Source: Isosphaeraceae bacterium (GTDB lineage: Bacteria; Planctomycetota; Planctomycetia; Isosphaerales; Isosphaeraceae). Taken from it: a stretch of DNA of 64,000 bases. Position 1 is the first letter of the stretch. Each line of letters opens with the position of its first letter. Made by a program: the position numbers and the translations under genes. The notes under the pieces are model-generated. The model worked only from the letters and a program-made list of their open reading frames with translations. It had not been told where the DNA came from and ran no database searches. Of this stretch, positions 7,829 to 15,537 are shown in pieces. Location of the stretch: positions 1-64,000 of the forward strand of contig JANXSX010000122.1 of the NCBI GenBank assembly GCA_025356475.1, written 5' to 3'.

Positions 7829-10800
7829 CGACCGTTTCGGCTCAAATAGAGGCCCAGGTGTGGCGGGTCGTCGTCATCGACGACAGCCCGGACGACCGGG
7901 CCGAGGTCCGCCGGCTCCTCCTGAAGGGGTCCGAGCGGCGGTACCAGTTCGTCGAGGCCGAGACCGGGGCGGCCGGGGTGCGGGCCGCCCTCGACCCAGT
8001 CGCCGGGCCGCCGGGGTGCGTCGTCCTCGACTACAACCTGCCGGACCTGGACGCGGTGGAGGTGCTGGCGGCCCTGGCCGGCCCTGACGGCCTGACGGCC
8101 TGCCCGGTGGTGGTGCTGACCGGCACCGTCGGCCACGAGCACACCCGGGCGGTCCTCCGGGCCGGGGCGCAGGACTACCTCGGCAAGGGGTGGATGACCC
8201 CCGAGAGCCTGACCCGCGCGGTCGAGAACGCGACCGAGCGGTGGGTCATGGCCCGCGAACTGCGCAAGCAGAAGGCGGCTCTAAAGACGAGCGACGACCG
8301 CTTCCGGCTCGCCGCCGACGCCGTGAACGGCATCATCTACGAGTGGGACATCCTGACCGGTCACGTCGAGCGGCAACGTGGGCTGTACGAAGTCCTCGGC
8401 TACCACGCCGTCGAGGTTCCGCTGACCGCCGCATGGTGGCGGGAGCAAATCCACCCCGACGACCTGGAGGTAGTCGAGCAGCAGTTCACGGAGTTAGCGG
8501 GCAACTCCGTCGTGAGCGAGTACCGGGTGCGGCACAGGGACGGGCGTTGGCTGCACCTTGAGGACCGGGCCGTGTTGCTGCGGGGCGACGACGACCGCCC
8601 GGTGAAGATGGTCGGCTGCGCGGTGGACATCACCGACCGCAAGCGGGCCGAAGAGCGGCTGCGGTACAGCGAGCAGTTGCACCGCGTTGCGTTCGACCAA
8701 TCCCCGACCGGAATGGTTTACGTCGGGGCGGACGGGCGGCTCATCAAGGTGAACCCTGCGATGTGCGTGATCACCGGCTACCCCGCCGAGGAGTTGGTAG
8801 GGATGAAGGTGTCCGACCTCACGCACCCGGATGACCTGGCCGCCGACGCCGAACTCGTCACCCCCTTCCTGCGCGGCGACACGCTGACCTACGAGAACGA
8901 CAAGCGATATGTGCGGAAGGACGGCGGCGTCCGCTGGGTGTCCATCACCGAACGTATGGTGACGGACGCTGAGGGCCAACCGCTCCATAGTGTGGGCGTC
9001 GTCCGGGACATCACCGAGCGCAAGCGGGTCGAGGGGGAGCGGCAGCTTCTCGCCTCGATTGTGGAGAACTCGTCCGACTTCATCGGCATCTCGGACACGC
9101 AAGGCAACCCGGTGTACGGCAACCGGGCGGCGATGGAACTCGTCGGCGTCCAAGACCTCGAGCAGGTCTGGCGTACTAAGATTGTCGAATACTTCGTCCC
9201 GGAGCAGCGACCATTCGTCGCAGAAGTTATCCTGCCCGCCGTCGTTAAGGACGGGCGCTGGTGTGGCGAACTGACGATGCAACATTTCGTCACGGGGGCG
9301 ACGATCCCCGTCTGGTACGACCTGTTCCGGGTAGACGACCCGGTGACGGGCCGGCCGATCAACTTCGCCACCATAACCCGCGACCTCACCGAGTCGAAGC
9401 GGGCCGTGGAGACGCTCCGGGCGAGCGAGGCGTTCAACCGCAGCCTGATGGAAGGGAGTGCCGATTGCGTTAAGGTGCTGGACTTGGACGGGCGACTGCT
9501 GCACATGAACTCCCCCGGCCTGTGCCTGATGGAGATTGACGACATCGGGCCGCTGTGCGGGCAGGAGTGGCCGGCCCTGTGGCCGGCCGAGGCCGAAGTC
9601 GGCATCCGCCGGGCCGTCGCCGCAGCCAGCGGCGGCGACAGCTACTCGTTCCGGGCGTTCTGCCCGACGGCGAAAGGGACGCCCAAGTGGTGGGATGTGG
9701 TCGTTAGTCCCGTTTGCAACGCCGCCGGGCGGGCCGTGCATCTGTTGGCGGTCTCCCGCGACATCACCGCCTACAAGGAGGCCGAGGACGCGCTAAGCGC
9801 GAACGAGGAGCGACTGCGGATGGCCCTGGCCGCCGCCCAGGCCGGGGCGTGGGCGTGGGAGGTATCGACCGAGGTCATCACCTGGTCGCCAGAAAACTAC
9901 GAACTCTACGGGTACGACCCCCAGGCCGGCGGTCCGCCGGCCTACGCCGACTGGAAGGAACGGGTCCACCCGGACGACCGCACGCAGGCGTACGCCGCCG
10001 TCGACGACGCCCTAGCCGGCCGCACCCCCGAGTTCCGGTCCGAGTTCCGCGTCACCCACCCGACCCGCGGCGACCGCTGGCTGCTCGGCCTCGGGCGGGT
10101 CGAGTTCGCCCCTAACGGGGAGCCGCTTCGCGTGGTCGGCATCAACCTGGACATCACCGACCGCAAGCGGACCGAGCAGTTAATGGCCGAGCAGGACGTG
10201 CGGAAGGACGAGTTCCTGGCCACCCTGGCCCACGAACTCCGTAACCCGCTCGCCCCGATCCGCAGCGGGGTGGCCGTCCTCCGCATGACTCACGCGCCCG
10301 AGCTAACCGAGAAGACGCTCGGGATAATCGACCGGCAGCTCGGGCACCTGGTCAACCTGGTGGACGACCTGCTCGACGTGTCCCGGGTGCGGGCCGGGAA
10401 GATCACTTTGCGGACCGAGCAGGTGACGGTCCGCGACGCGGTGGACGCAGCCGTCGAGGCGTGCCGGCCCGCCATCGACGAGAAGTCCCACACGCTCGAC
10501 GTGGACCTCCCAGCCGAGTCGCTGGCCGTGACCGGGGACAAGACCCGGTTGGTGCAGGTGGTCGCCAACCTGCTCACCAACGCGGCCAAGTATAGCGAGC
10601 CGGGCGGCCACATCCGGATCACTGTCAAGCGTGACGGCAAGAAGGCTCTCGTGAGTGTCTCGGACACCGGCATGGGCATCGCGCGGGAAACCCTGCCAAC
10701 CCTGTGGGACATGTTCACCCAGGTGCGGGACACGCTGGACAAGGCCCAGGGCGGCCTCGGAATCGGGCTGTCCCTGGTCAAGAAACTGGTCGAGATGCAC

Positions 10801-11331
10801 GGCGGGTCGGTCGCGGCCGAGAGTGCCGGGGTCGGCCGCGGCAGTACCTTCACCGTCCTCCTGCCGCTCGCCTCAGCGAGCATGGCCGCCGCACCGTCCG
10901 TGCCGTTACCGGAGAGCAACGGGTCAGCCCGCCCGGCGGCCCGGCGGGTGCTCGTGGTGGACGACAACGTGGACGGGGCCGAGATCCTGGCCCGGCTGCT
11001 CACGTTCTCAGGCCACCGGGTTGAGGCCGTCCACAGCGGACCAGCCGCATTGGAAGCCGCCCAAATGTTCTTGCCCGACGTGGTACTCCTCGACATCGGC
11101 CTGCCCGGGATGGACGGCTACGAGGTCGCCAAGCGGCTTCGCGCCGACCCGACCACGGCCGCCGCCGTCCTCGTGGCGCTGACGGGTTGGGGGAACGAGG
11201 ACGACAAGCGGAAGTGCCGGGAGGCCGGGTTCGACGTTCACCTGACCAAGCCCGTCGAATTCGCGGCCTTGACAGACGCGCTCTCCCGCTCTTCCTCCCT
11301 CAACCGGCGAGACGGCAGTTGGCACTGGTGA
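7825..11331 (+). CDS. Hybrid histidine kinase, REC-PAS(x5)-HisKA-HATPase-REC
   Basis: A 1168-residue cytoplasmic kinase without membrane segments. Order of domains: receiver (Asp69, about 10-130), five PAS/PAC modules (about 150 to 790, each closed by an R-D-I-T or D-I-T-D-R-K type PAC end), HisKA with His803 in A-H-E-L-R-N-P-L-A-P, HATPase_c (N-L-L-T-N-A-A-K-Y; D-T-G-M-G-I), and a C-terminal receiver (Asp1090 in L-L-D-I-G-L-P-G-M-D-G). ATG 7825 overlaps the previous stop. Receivers at both ends fit a phosphorelay in which the N-terminal one takes input from the phytochrome branch. The last three codons and the stop lie inside the left terminal repeat of the mobile element that follows, so the original C-terminus was probably slightly different; both receivers look intact. 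Confidence 0.9.
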   Translation: MTTVSAQIEAQVWRVVVIDDSPDDRAEVRRLLLKGSERRYQFVEAETGAAGVRAALDPVAGPPGCVVLDYNLPDLDAVEVLAALAGPDGLTACPVVVLTGTVGHEHTRAVLRAGAQDYLGKGWMTPESLTRAVENATERWVMARELRKQKAALKTSDDRFRLAADAVNGIIYEWDILTGHVERQRGLYEVLGYHAVEVPLTAAWWREQIHPDDLEVVEQQFTELAGNSVVSEYRVRHRDGRWLHLEDRAVLLRGDDDRPVKMVGCAVDITDRKRAEERLRYSEQLHRVAFDQSPTGMVYVGADGRLIKVNPAMCVITGYPAEELVGMKVSDLTHPDDLAADAELVTPFLRGDTLTYENDKRYVRKDGGVRWVSITERMVTDAEGQPLHSVGVVRDITERKRVEGERQLLASIVENSSDFIGISDTQGNPVYGNRAAMELVGVQDLEQVWRTKIVEYFVPEQRPFVAEVILPAVVKDGRWCGELTMQHFVTGATIPVWYDLFRVDDPVTGRPINFATITRDLTESKRAVETLRASEAFNRSLMEGSADCVKVLDLDGRLLHMNSPGLCLMEIDDIGPLCGQEWPALWPAEAEVGIRRAVAAASGGDSYSFRAFCPTAKGTPKWWDVVVSPVCNAAGRAVHLLAVSRDITAYKEAEDALSANEERLRMALAAAQAGAWAWEVSTEVITWSPENYELYGYDPQAGGPPAYADWKERVHPDDRTQAYAAVDDALAGRTPEFRSEFRVTHPTRGDRWLLGLGRVEFAPNGEPLRVVGINLDITDRKRTEQLMAEQDVRKDEFLATLAHELRNPLAPIRSGVAVLRMTHAPELTEKTLGIIDRQLGHLVNLVDDLLDVSRVRAGKITLRTEQVTVRDAVDAAVEACRPAIDEKSHTLDVDLPAESLAVTGDKTRLVQVVANLLTNAAKYSEPGGHIRITVKRDGKKALVSVSDTGMGIARETLPTLWDMFTQVRDTLDKAQGGLGIGLSLVKKLVEMHGGSVAAESAGVGRGSTFTVLLPLASASMAAAPSVPLPESNGSARPAARRVLVVDDNVDGAEILARLLTFSGHRVEAVHSGPAALEAAQMFLPDVVLLDIGLPGMDGYEVAKRLRADPTTAAAVLVALTGWGNEDDKRKCREAGFDVHLTKPVEFAALTDALSRSSSLNRRDGSWHW

Positions 11332-11831
11332 ACATTTCTGGGTGCCACTAGTCGTACCTGACTAGTGCCTTCATGGGGCCATCGGCGGTCCTTGCTCAGA
11401 GGAGATTTTCAGGTGAATTTCGTCGACTCTGAACGCACGTTAAGAGATTTCACGCGCCCGGTAATTGCCACGAGTTGACTTCTCGTACCATCCTCGGATG
11501 CCGCTCTTGACCAACACTACGAGCGGCCCGGATTTCATCGTCTTCGATCCTTGCAGGAAAGGCAAGTTCTGATCGGAACCGCCGGTCCGCCAAGTCCGAG
11601 GAAGCCACGATCGCCTCTATGATACGAGAACCCGGTTCGTCGACAACTCTGCAAGAAGATGGCTGATTGGCGATGGTCGAGTGCTCGTCACGACTAGGTG
11701 CACGGAAAATCCATTGCCAATCCAGGAATTGACCTGAGAATTCTCTGCTGAATTCTCACTTGGCCGCCGAATAGATCAAGACACTTGCCGAGTACGACCC
11801 AGTGGATCCCCAGACATGCTCACCAGTGCCA
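11320..11831. mobile_element. MITE-like element, copy A (512 bp)
   Basis: Ends are perfect 11-bp inverted repeats, TGGCACTGGTG at 11320-11330 and CACCAGTGCCA at 11821-11831; allowing mismatches and small gaps the inverted repeat extends for about 50 bp. No open frame codes for a recognisable transposase. The right-hand two thirds match copy B at 12595-12933, while 11367-11557 is absent from copy B and matches a separate repeat at 17770-17964. I saw no clear target-site duplication. The family is not one I can name. Confidence 0.7.
11367..11557. repeat. 190-bp dispersed repeat, copy inside element A
   Basis: This stretch aligns with 17770-17964 along most of its length, sharing blocks such as GGTCCTTGCTCA, GATTTCACG and TTGACCAACA-like segments in the same order. 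It is missing from the related element B, so it looks like a nested insertion. A small hairpin, ACGAG and CTCGT around a 7-base loop, is conserved in form between the copies. Confidence 0.6.
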
Positions 11832-11936
11832 TCCGCCGGGCTGGCCGATCAAAAATCGATCAAAGCGTGCTTGCGCAAGCTGCTTGAGCCAAAAAACGCC
11901 TCAGGCGTACGCCGGTTGCTGTCGGGGACGTGAATA

Positions 11937-12263
11937 CTAACCTTCATTCTCTTTCGGATTTACCGGCTTTTCGCCCGGTGCTCCGATGGCGAGAATGACC
12001 ACCTCGTCGCCTCGGACGACGAAGAGTGCTCGATATTTCCGGCCCTTCGGGAGCCCAAAGAGCAGATGACGAACCTCTTCGTCAAAGCCCGGGTTCTCGT
12101 AGGCGAGGCCGCAGGAGAGGGGAAATTACGCAAGGCGGGAGAGACATTCTTCGAAGCGTGCTTCGAGACGGTCGGCCGCCTGGGGAAACCGTTCGGCAAG
12201 CGATTCGAGGAGACGATTCATGTCCTTGCGGGCTCGCTCCGAAAACTCAATTCGGTAATTCAT
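11937..12263 (-). pseudogene. RelE/ParE-family toxin, inactivated by a stop codon
   Basis: The frame starts at ATG 12263, overlapping the antitoxin stop as ATGA, and reads as a ParE-type toxin: M-N-Y-R-I-E-F-S-E-R-A-R-K-D near the start, then after about 45 codons an in-frame TAA (12128-12126), and beyond it F-P-L-S-C-G-L-A-Y-E-N and K-G-R-K-Y-R-A-L-F-V-V with R-G-D-E-V-V-I-L-A-I-G, ending at TAG 11939-11937. Apart from the TAA the frame is continuous for 108 codons, the normal size of the family, so a single base change separates it from an intact mRNA interferase or gyrase poison. The antitoxin upstream is intact. Confidence 0.85.
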
Positions 12264-12514
12264 CGATTACCAAGGCGAAATTTTTTGCGGAGATCGGCGA
12301 GGACTTCGTTGGCGGGACGAGTTCTCCCGGCATACATATCGTCCAAGCCTTCACGGATAGCCACGGCGGTCTCCTCTCGCTCCTCATCGGTCTGATTCTC
12401 GTATTCCCAGAGGTCGAGAGCCTCTTCGAGCGTGATGTTTGCCCCACCGTTTGAGAGCTTGGCGTCGGCGAAATCGCGGAAAGCTTTCAGGTCATTCGCT
12501 CGTACTGTTTCCAT
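12260..12514 (-). CDS. Type II antitoxin, partner of the broken ParE toxin
   Basis: An 84-residue acidic protein starting M-E-T-V-R-A-N-D-L-K and containing E-A-L-D-L-W-E-Y-E-N-Q-T-D-E-E-R-E-E-T and a C-terminal I-R-E-G-L-D-D-M-Y-A-G-R-T-R-P-A-type segment that is common in planctomycete toxin-antitoxin antitoxins. ATG 12514 has GGGAGGG ten bases upstream; a TTG at 12523 in the same frame is too close to that site. The TGA overlaps the toxin ATG by four bases (ATGA). With the toxin dead, this is an orphan antitoxin, perhaps kept for regulation or for neutralising a related toxin elsewhere. Confidence 0.75.
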   Translation of the reverse strand: METVRANDLKAFRDFADAKLSNGGANITLEEALDLWEYENQTDEEREETAVAIREGLDDMYAGRTRPANEVLADLRKKFRLGNR

Positions 12515-12594
12515 AGTGTTCAAACCCTCCCAGGCTTCACTTCTAGAATAACACTAAGGGCGAATTTTGGGTGCGATTGATGAAGCACTGGCAT

Positions 12595-12933
12595 GTGGCA
12601 CTAGTGAACAATTCTGGGTTTCACTGATCGTACTCGACTAAGGAGATCAGAGCGGACGCAAAAACGCGAGAAGAACTCCCCTTCCTTGCTACAGACACCT
12701 CTTAATACGAGAACCCGGTTCGTCGACAACTCTGCAAGAAGTTGGTTGATTGGCGATGGTCGAGAGATCGTCGCAACCAAGTGGACGGGAAAGGCACCCC
12801 CCAACTCGAAAATCCACCGCCGATTGAGGGCTTGCCTTAGAATTCTCTGCTCAGCCCTTGCTTGGCCACCGAACAGATCATGACTGTGGTCGAGTACGAC
12901 CAAGTGGCACACAGACATGCTTAGAAGTGCCAC
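12595..12933. mobile_element. MITE-like element, copy B (339 bp)
   Basis: GTGGCACT at 12595-12602 is repeated inverted as AGTGCCAC at 12926-12933, and the imperfect inverted repeat runs on for about 50 bp including GTCGTACTCGAC-like sequence. The interior shares a long block with copy A, beginning ACGAGAACCCGGTTCGTCGA and including AACTCTGCAAGAAG and TTGATTGGCGATGGTCGA. A 110-residue open frame on the minus strand has no recognisable domain and is probably incidental. Confidence 0.68.
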
Positions 12934-12946
12934 CCGCCGGAGATCT

Positions 12947-12967
12947 GTTCAAATCCCATCGCCCCGA
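12947..12967 (+). other. 3' fragment of a tRNA gene (proline-like), possible attachment-site scar
   Basis: G-TTCAAAT-CCCAT-CGCCCCG-A reads as G53, T-loop, 3' half of the T-stem, 3' acceptor strand and discriminator base. CGCCCCGA at the 3' end fits a tRNA-Pro that starts CGGGGCG. The 5' partner of the T-stem is absent, and upstream lies mobile element B, so only the 3' end of the tRNA is present. A fragment of this size is what integrase-mediated insertion into a tRNA gene leaves at the distal end. Confidence 0.5.
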
Positions 12968-12983
12968 CTTTGTTTTCGGGAAA

Positions 12984-13016
12984 GCTCATCGCTGGGAACG
13001 GCGATGGGCCTTTTTG
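12984..13016 (+). terminator. Rho-independent terminator behind the tRNA fragment
   Basis: A 9-bp stem, GCTCATCGC (12984-12992) with GCGATGGGC (13001-13009, one G-T pair), an 8-base loop, then CTTTTTG. It is probably the original terminator of the tRNA gene, now orphaned. Confidence 0.75.
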
Positions 13017-13238
13017 CTTGAAATTAAGCGTTCTCGGGCCGCAGCCCTGTGGTTCAAATGTTCAGAACTTTGGCAGGGGTTCTTTTCGTCGCTCGTTGCA
13101 ACCGCCTTGCCACATTGATGTTGCGTTGGTTCAAACGTTCAGGCGCCGCGCGCTGAGTGTCAGCTTGAACCCCGTTCCACTACAATATGTCTGGGAGTGC
13201 CGAGGACAGCTTACGAAATTATTTTGAGTTGCGTATGA
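13017..13238. other. Intergenic region with two near-identical 15-bp repeats
   Basis: No gene seen. GGTTCAAATGTTCAG at 13051-13065 recurs with one change as GGTTCAAACGTTCAG at 13128-13142. Their role is unknown. Confidence 0.4.
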
Positions 13239-13385
13239 TGTCGCTCGAACTGCCTCGACTGGACGAAGGTCAACCCCGACATTTTCGGCTCCATGATCCA
13301 GGCGGTGGCCGATGACGAGGAACGCGGGGCGCTACTCCCGCAACTGCTGAGCCGCAGCCTGCAAATCAATTATCAAACCGAATAA
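13239..13385 (+). pseudogene. Relic of an MmeI-like DNA methyltransferase
   Basis: A stop-bounded frame of about 48 codons contains L-D-W-T-K-V-N-P-D-I-F-G-S-M-I-Q-A-V, which matches the conserved pre-motif of MmeI-type adenine methyltransferases (W-x-x-V-N-P-x-I-F-G-x-M-x-Q), then E-E-R-G-A-L, where the family continues with G-x-H-Y-T. Here the similarity stops and TAA follows at 13383-13385. The parental enzyme is over 800 residues, so this is a short internal remnant directly before the helicase gene, evidence that a restriction or defence locus once stood here. Confidence 0.6.
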
Positions 13386-13389
13386 TACC

Positions 13390-15537
13390 ATGATTAACAC
13401 AGTATGGGGCAGCACAGATAAGCCCGTTGCGAGCTGGCGGCTGGCGCAAATTCTCAACGCGGAAGCGGACCTCGAAGGCACTCTCTACATTGGGTATCCA
13501 ATAATCGGCACGCCTGAGGGTTCCTTTCCGATAGATGCGTTACTCGTGTCGCCGACCAAAGGCCTCGTTTTGTTTAGCGTGGTTGAAGGCAGGGTTCTCC
13601 CGGACTTCGTCGAGGCACAAGACGAGGGCTTTAATAAGATGCAGGCAAAGCTGCTTCAGCATCAGACCCTGATCCGCAAGCGGCAGCTGATTGTTCGTAT
13701 TCACACAGTCACTTTTGCGCCTGCCATCCTGCAACTTGAACCTTCCGACGATTACCACCTTCTCTGCAATGCAGACACCTTGGTTTCGACTATCAAAGCA
13801 CTCGATTGTTTCGACTCGGAGGTTTTCCCGTCACTGGTTTCGGTCATTCAAGCAATATCCACACTACGAAGGGGCAGGAAAAAGCGCGCACTGCACAGCC
13901 AAACTTCGCGAGGCACTAAGATTAAGGCATTGGAAGATTCGATCGCGAATCTCGACAGCCAGCAAAGCGCAGCAGTGGTTGAAACGTATGAAGGTGTTCA
14001 GCGGATTCGTGGGCTCGCAGGATGTGGCAAGACCATCGTTCTGGCTTTGAAGGTAGCCTACTTGCACGCCCGCCATCGGGACTGGTTGATCGCTGTAACA
14101 TTCAGCACACGGTCACTTAAAAAGCAGTTCGAGAACCTCATCACGACATTCGTGCTAGAGCAGGCAAACGAAGAGCCGGATTGGGACAAAATCCGCATCT
14201 TGAATGCGTGGGGCGCACCGGGCGGATCCGACCGCACTGGCATCTACTACGAGTTCTGCTGTGACCATGGCGTCGAGTATCTTGATTTTGGAACCGCAAA
14301 GAATCGCTTCGGGTCCGACAAAGCGTTTGAAGCGTCGTGTGAAACCGCCCTTCAAAGTGTCAAACAATTCGTCCCAAAATACGATGCGATCCTCGTCGAT
14401 GAGGCTCAGGATTTTGCGCCCAACTTCTTGTTGCTCTGTTACGAATATCTCAAGGAGCCGAAGCGCCTAGTCTACGCATACGACGAGTTGCAGAACCTCG
14501 GGAATAGGTCACTTCCGCCTGTCGAAGAAATCTTCGGAAAAAACACAGATGGAACTGCCCGCGTCGTCATCCACCCGCCCGAGACAGGCAAGCCAAAGCA
14601 GGATATCATCCTCGACACCTGCTACCGCAACTCGCGCCCTGTCTTGTCCACGGCTCACGCACTTGGGTTTGGGGTTTACCGCGCCAAGGGCCTAGCTCAA
14701 ATCTTTGAAAACAAGAACCTCTGGTTCGACATCGGCTACCAAGAGACCGATGGGGAAATCAAAGACGGCAAACTCGTGACTATCAGCCGCACGCCAAAAT
14801 CCAGTCCTGAGTTTTTGGAAACCCATTCTCCCGTGGATGACTTGATTCAGTTTGAAGTCTTCAAAACCGCCGAAGCACAGACTGCCTGGCTCGTTGCGGA
14901 AATTGAGGGGAACCTGACTAAGGACGAACTGATACCTGACGATATTGTCGTCATCAATCCTGACCCGTTAACAACGAAGGAGGCAGTCGGAGAGGCGCGA
15001 CGGATGCTGTTGCAGATGGGAATCAATTCGAACCTCGCTGGAGTGACGACGATTGCCGATGTTTTCACCGAGCCAGGGACTGTGACGTTTACTGGCATCT
15101 TCCGCGCAAAGGGGAATGAGGCTGCGATGGTTTATGTGATCAACGCACAGGATTGTTTTGGAGCAAACCTGCCAAGGGATGTCGCACGCGTCCGAAACCG
15201 CCTTTTTACGGCAATCACACGCTCGAAAGCTTGGGTGCGAGTTCTCGGTGTTGGGGAGGCGATGTCGGCTCTGAAGGAGGAGTTCGAAAAGGCGAAGAAG
15301 CAGAACTTTGCGCTGCACTTTGTCTACCCAACCGAAGACGAGCGGATGACGATGATGACTGTAAATCGTGACATGTCGAAAGCAGAGCAGGACCGAAGCA
15401 ATAAACGTACAAACGATTTTGCTGACATTATCGAGTCCTTGGATTCAGGAGAGAGCGTCATCGAAGATTATCCCGATGACCTGGTGAAGAAGTTTCAAAC
15501 CTTTGTGGCCAACAAAGCCAAACGCCGCCGAAAATGA
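13390..15537 (+). CDS. Superfamily I helicase with N-terminal NERD-like nuclease region
   Basis: 715 residues. The N-terminal part (about 20-110) contains P-I-D-A-L-L-V-S-P-T-K-G-L-V-L-F and resembles a NERD/PD-(D/E)XK nuclease, although the usual E-x-K is not intact (V-V-E-G-R). A UvrD/Rep-type motor follows: Walker A G-L-A-G-C-G-K-T near residue 208, Walker B L-V-D-E-A-Q-D-F near 335, a C-Y-R-N-S motif, and a C-terminal T-A-I-T-R-S-K motif VI near 608, ending in a lysine/arginine tail. It probably unwinds or senses DNA ends in the cytoplasm. The start has a weak ribosome-binding site. Its stop overlaps the DUF2290 gene by four bases. G+C is lower and codon use different from the operons on either side, consistent with transfer. 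Confidence 0.82.
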   Translation: MINTVWGSTDKPVASWRLAQILNAEADLEGTLYIGYPIIGTPEGSFPIDALLVSPTKGLVLFSVVEGRVLPDFVEAQDEGFNKMQAKLLQHQTLIRKRQLIVRIHTVTFAPAILQLEPSDDYHLLCNADTLVSTIKALDCFDSEVFPSLVSVIQAISTLRRGRKKRALHSQTSRGTKIKALEDSIANLDSQQSAAVVETYEGVQRIRGLAGCGKTIVLALKVAYLHARHRDWLIAVTFSTRSLKKQFENLITTFVLEQANEEPDWDKIRILNAWGAPGGSDRTGIYYEFCCDHGVEYLDFGTAKNRFGSDKAFEASCETALQSVKQFVPKYDAILVDEAQDFAPNFLLLCYEYLKEPKRLVYAYDELQNLGNRSLPPVEEIFGKNTDGTARVVIHPPETGKPKQDIILDTCYRNSRPVLSTAHALGFGVYRAKGLAQIFENKNLWFDIGYQETDGEIKDGKLVTISRTPKSSPEFLETHSPVDDLIQFEVFKTAEAQTAWLVAEIEGNLTKDELIPDDIVVINPDPLTTKEAVGEARRMLLQMGINSNLAGVTTIADVFTEPGTVTFTGIFRAKGNEAAMVYVINAQDCFGANLPRDVARVRNRLFTAITRSKAWVRVLGVGEAMSALKEEFEKAKKQNFALHFVYPTEDERMTMMTVNRDMSKAEQDRSNKRTNDFADIIESLDSGESVIEDYPDDLVKKFQTFVANKAKRRRK

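Noticed and set aside
12601-12933. 110-codon minus-strand frame within element B
   Set aside because: Does not resemble a transposase and copy A does not preserve it, so it is probably incidental to the inverted-repeat element.
13051-13142. Two GGTTCAAAYGTTCAG repeats as the start of a CRISPR array
   Set aside because: Only two short units, unequal in sequence, with no cas gene in the window.
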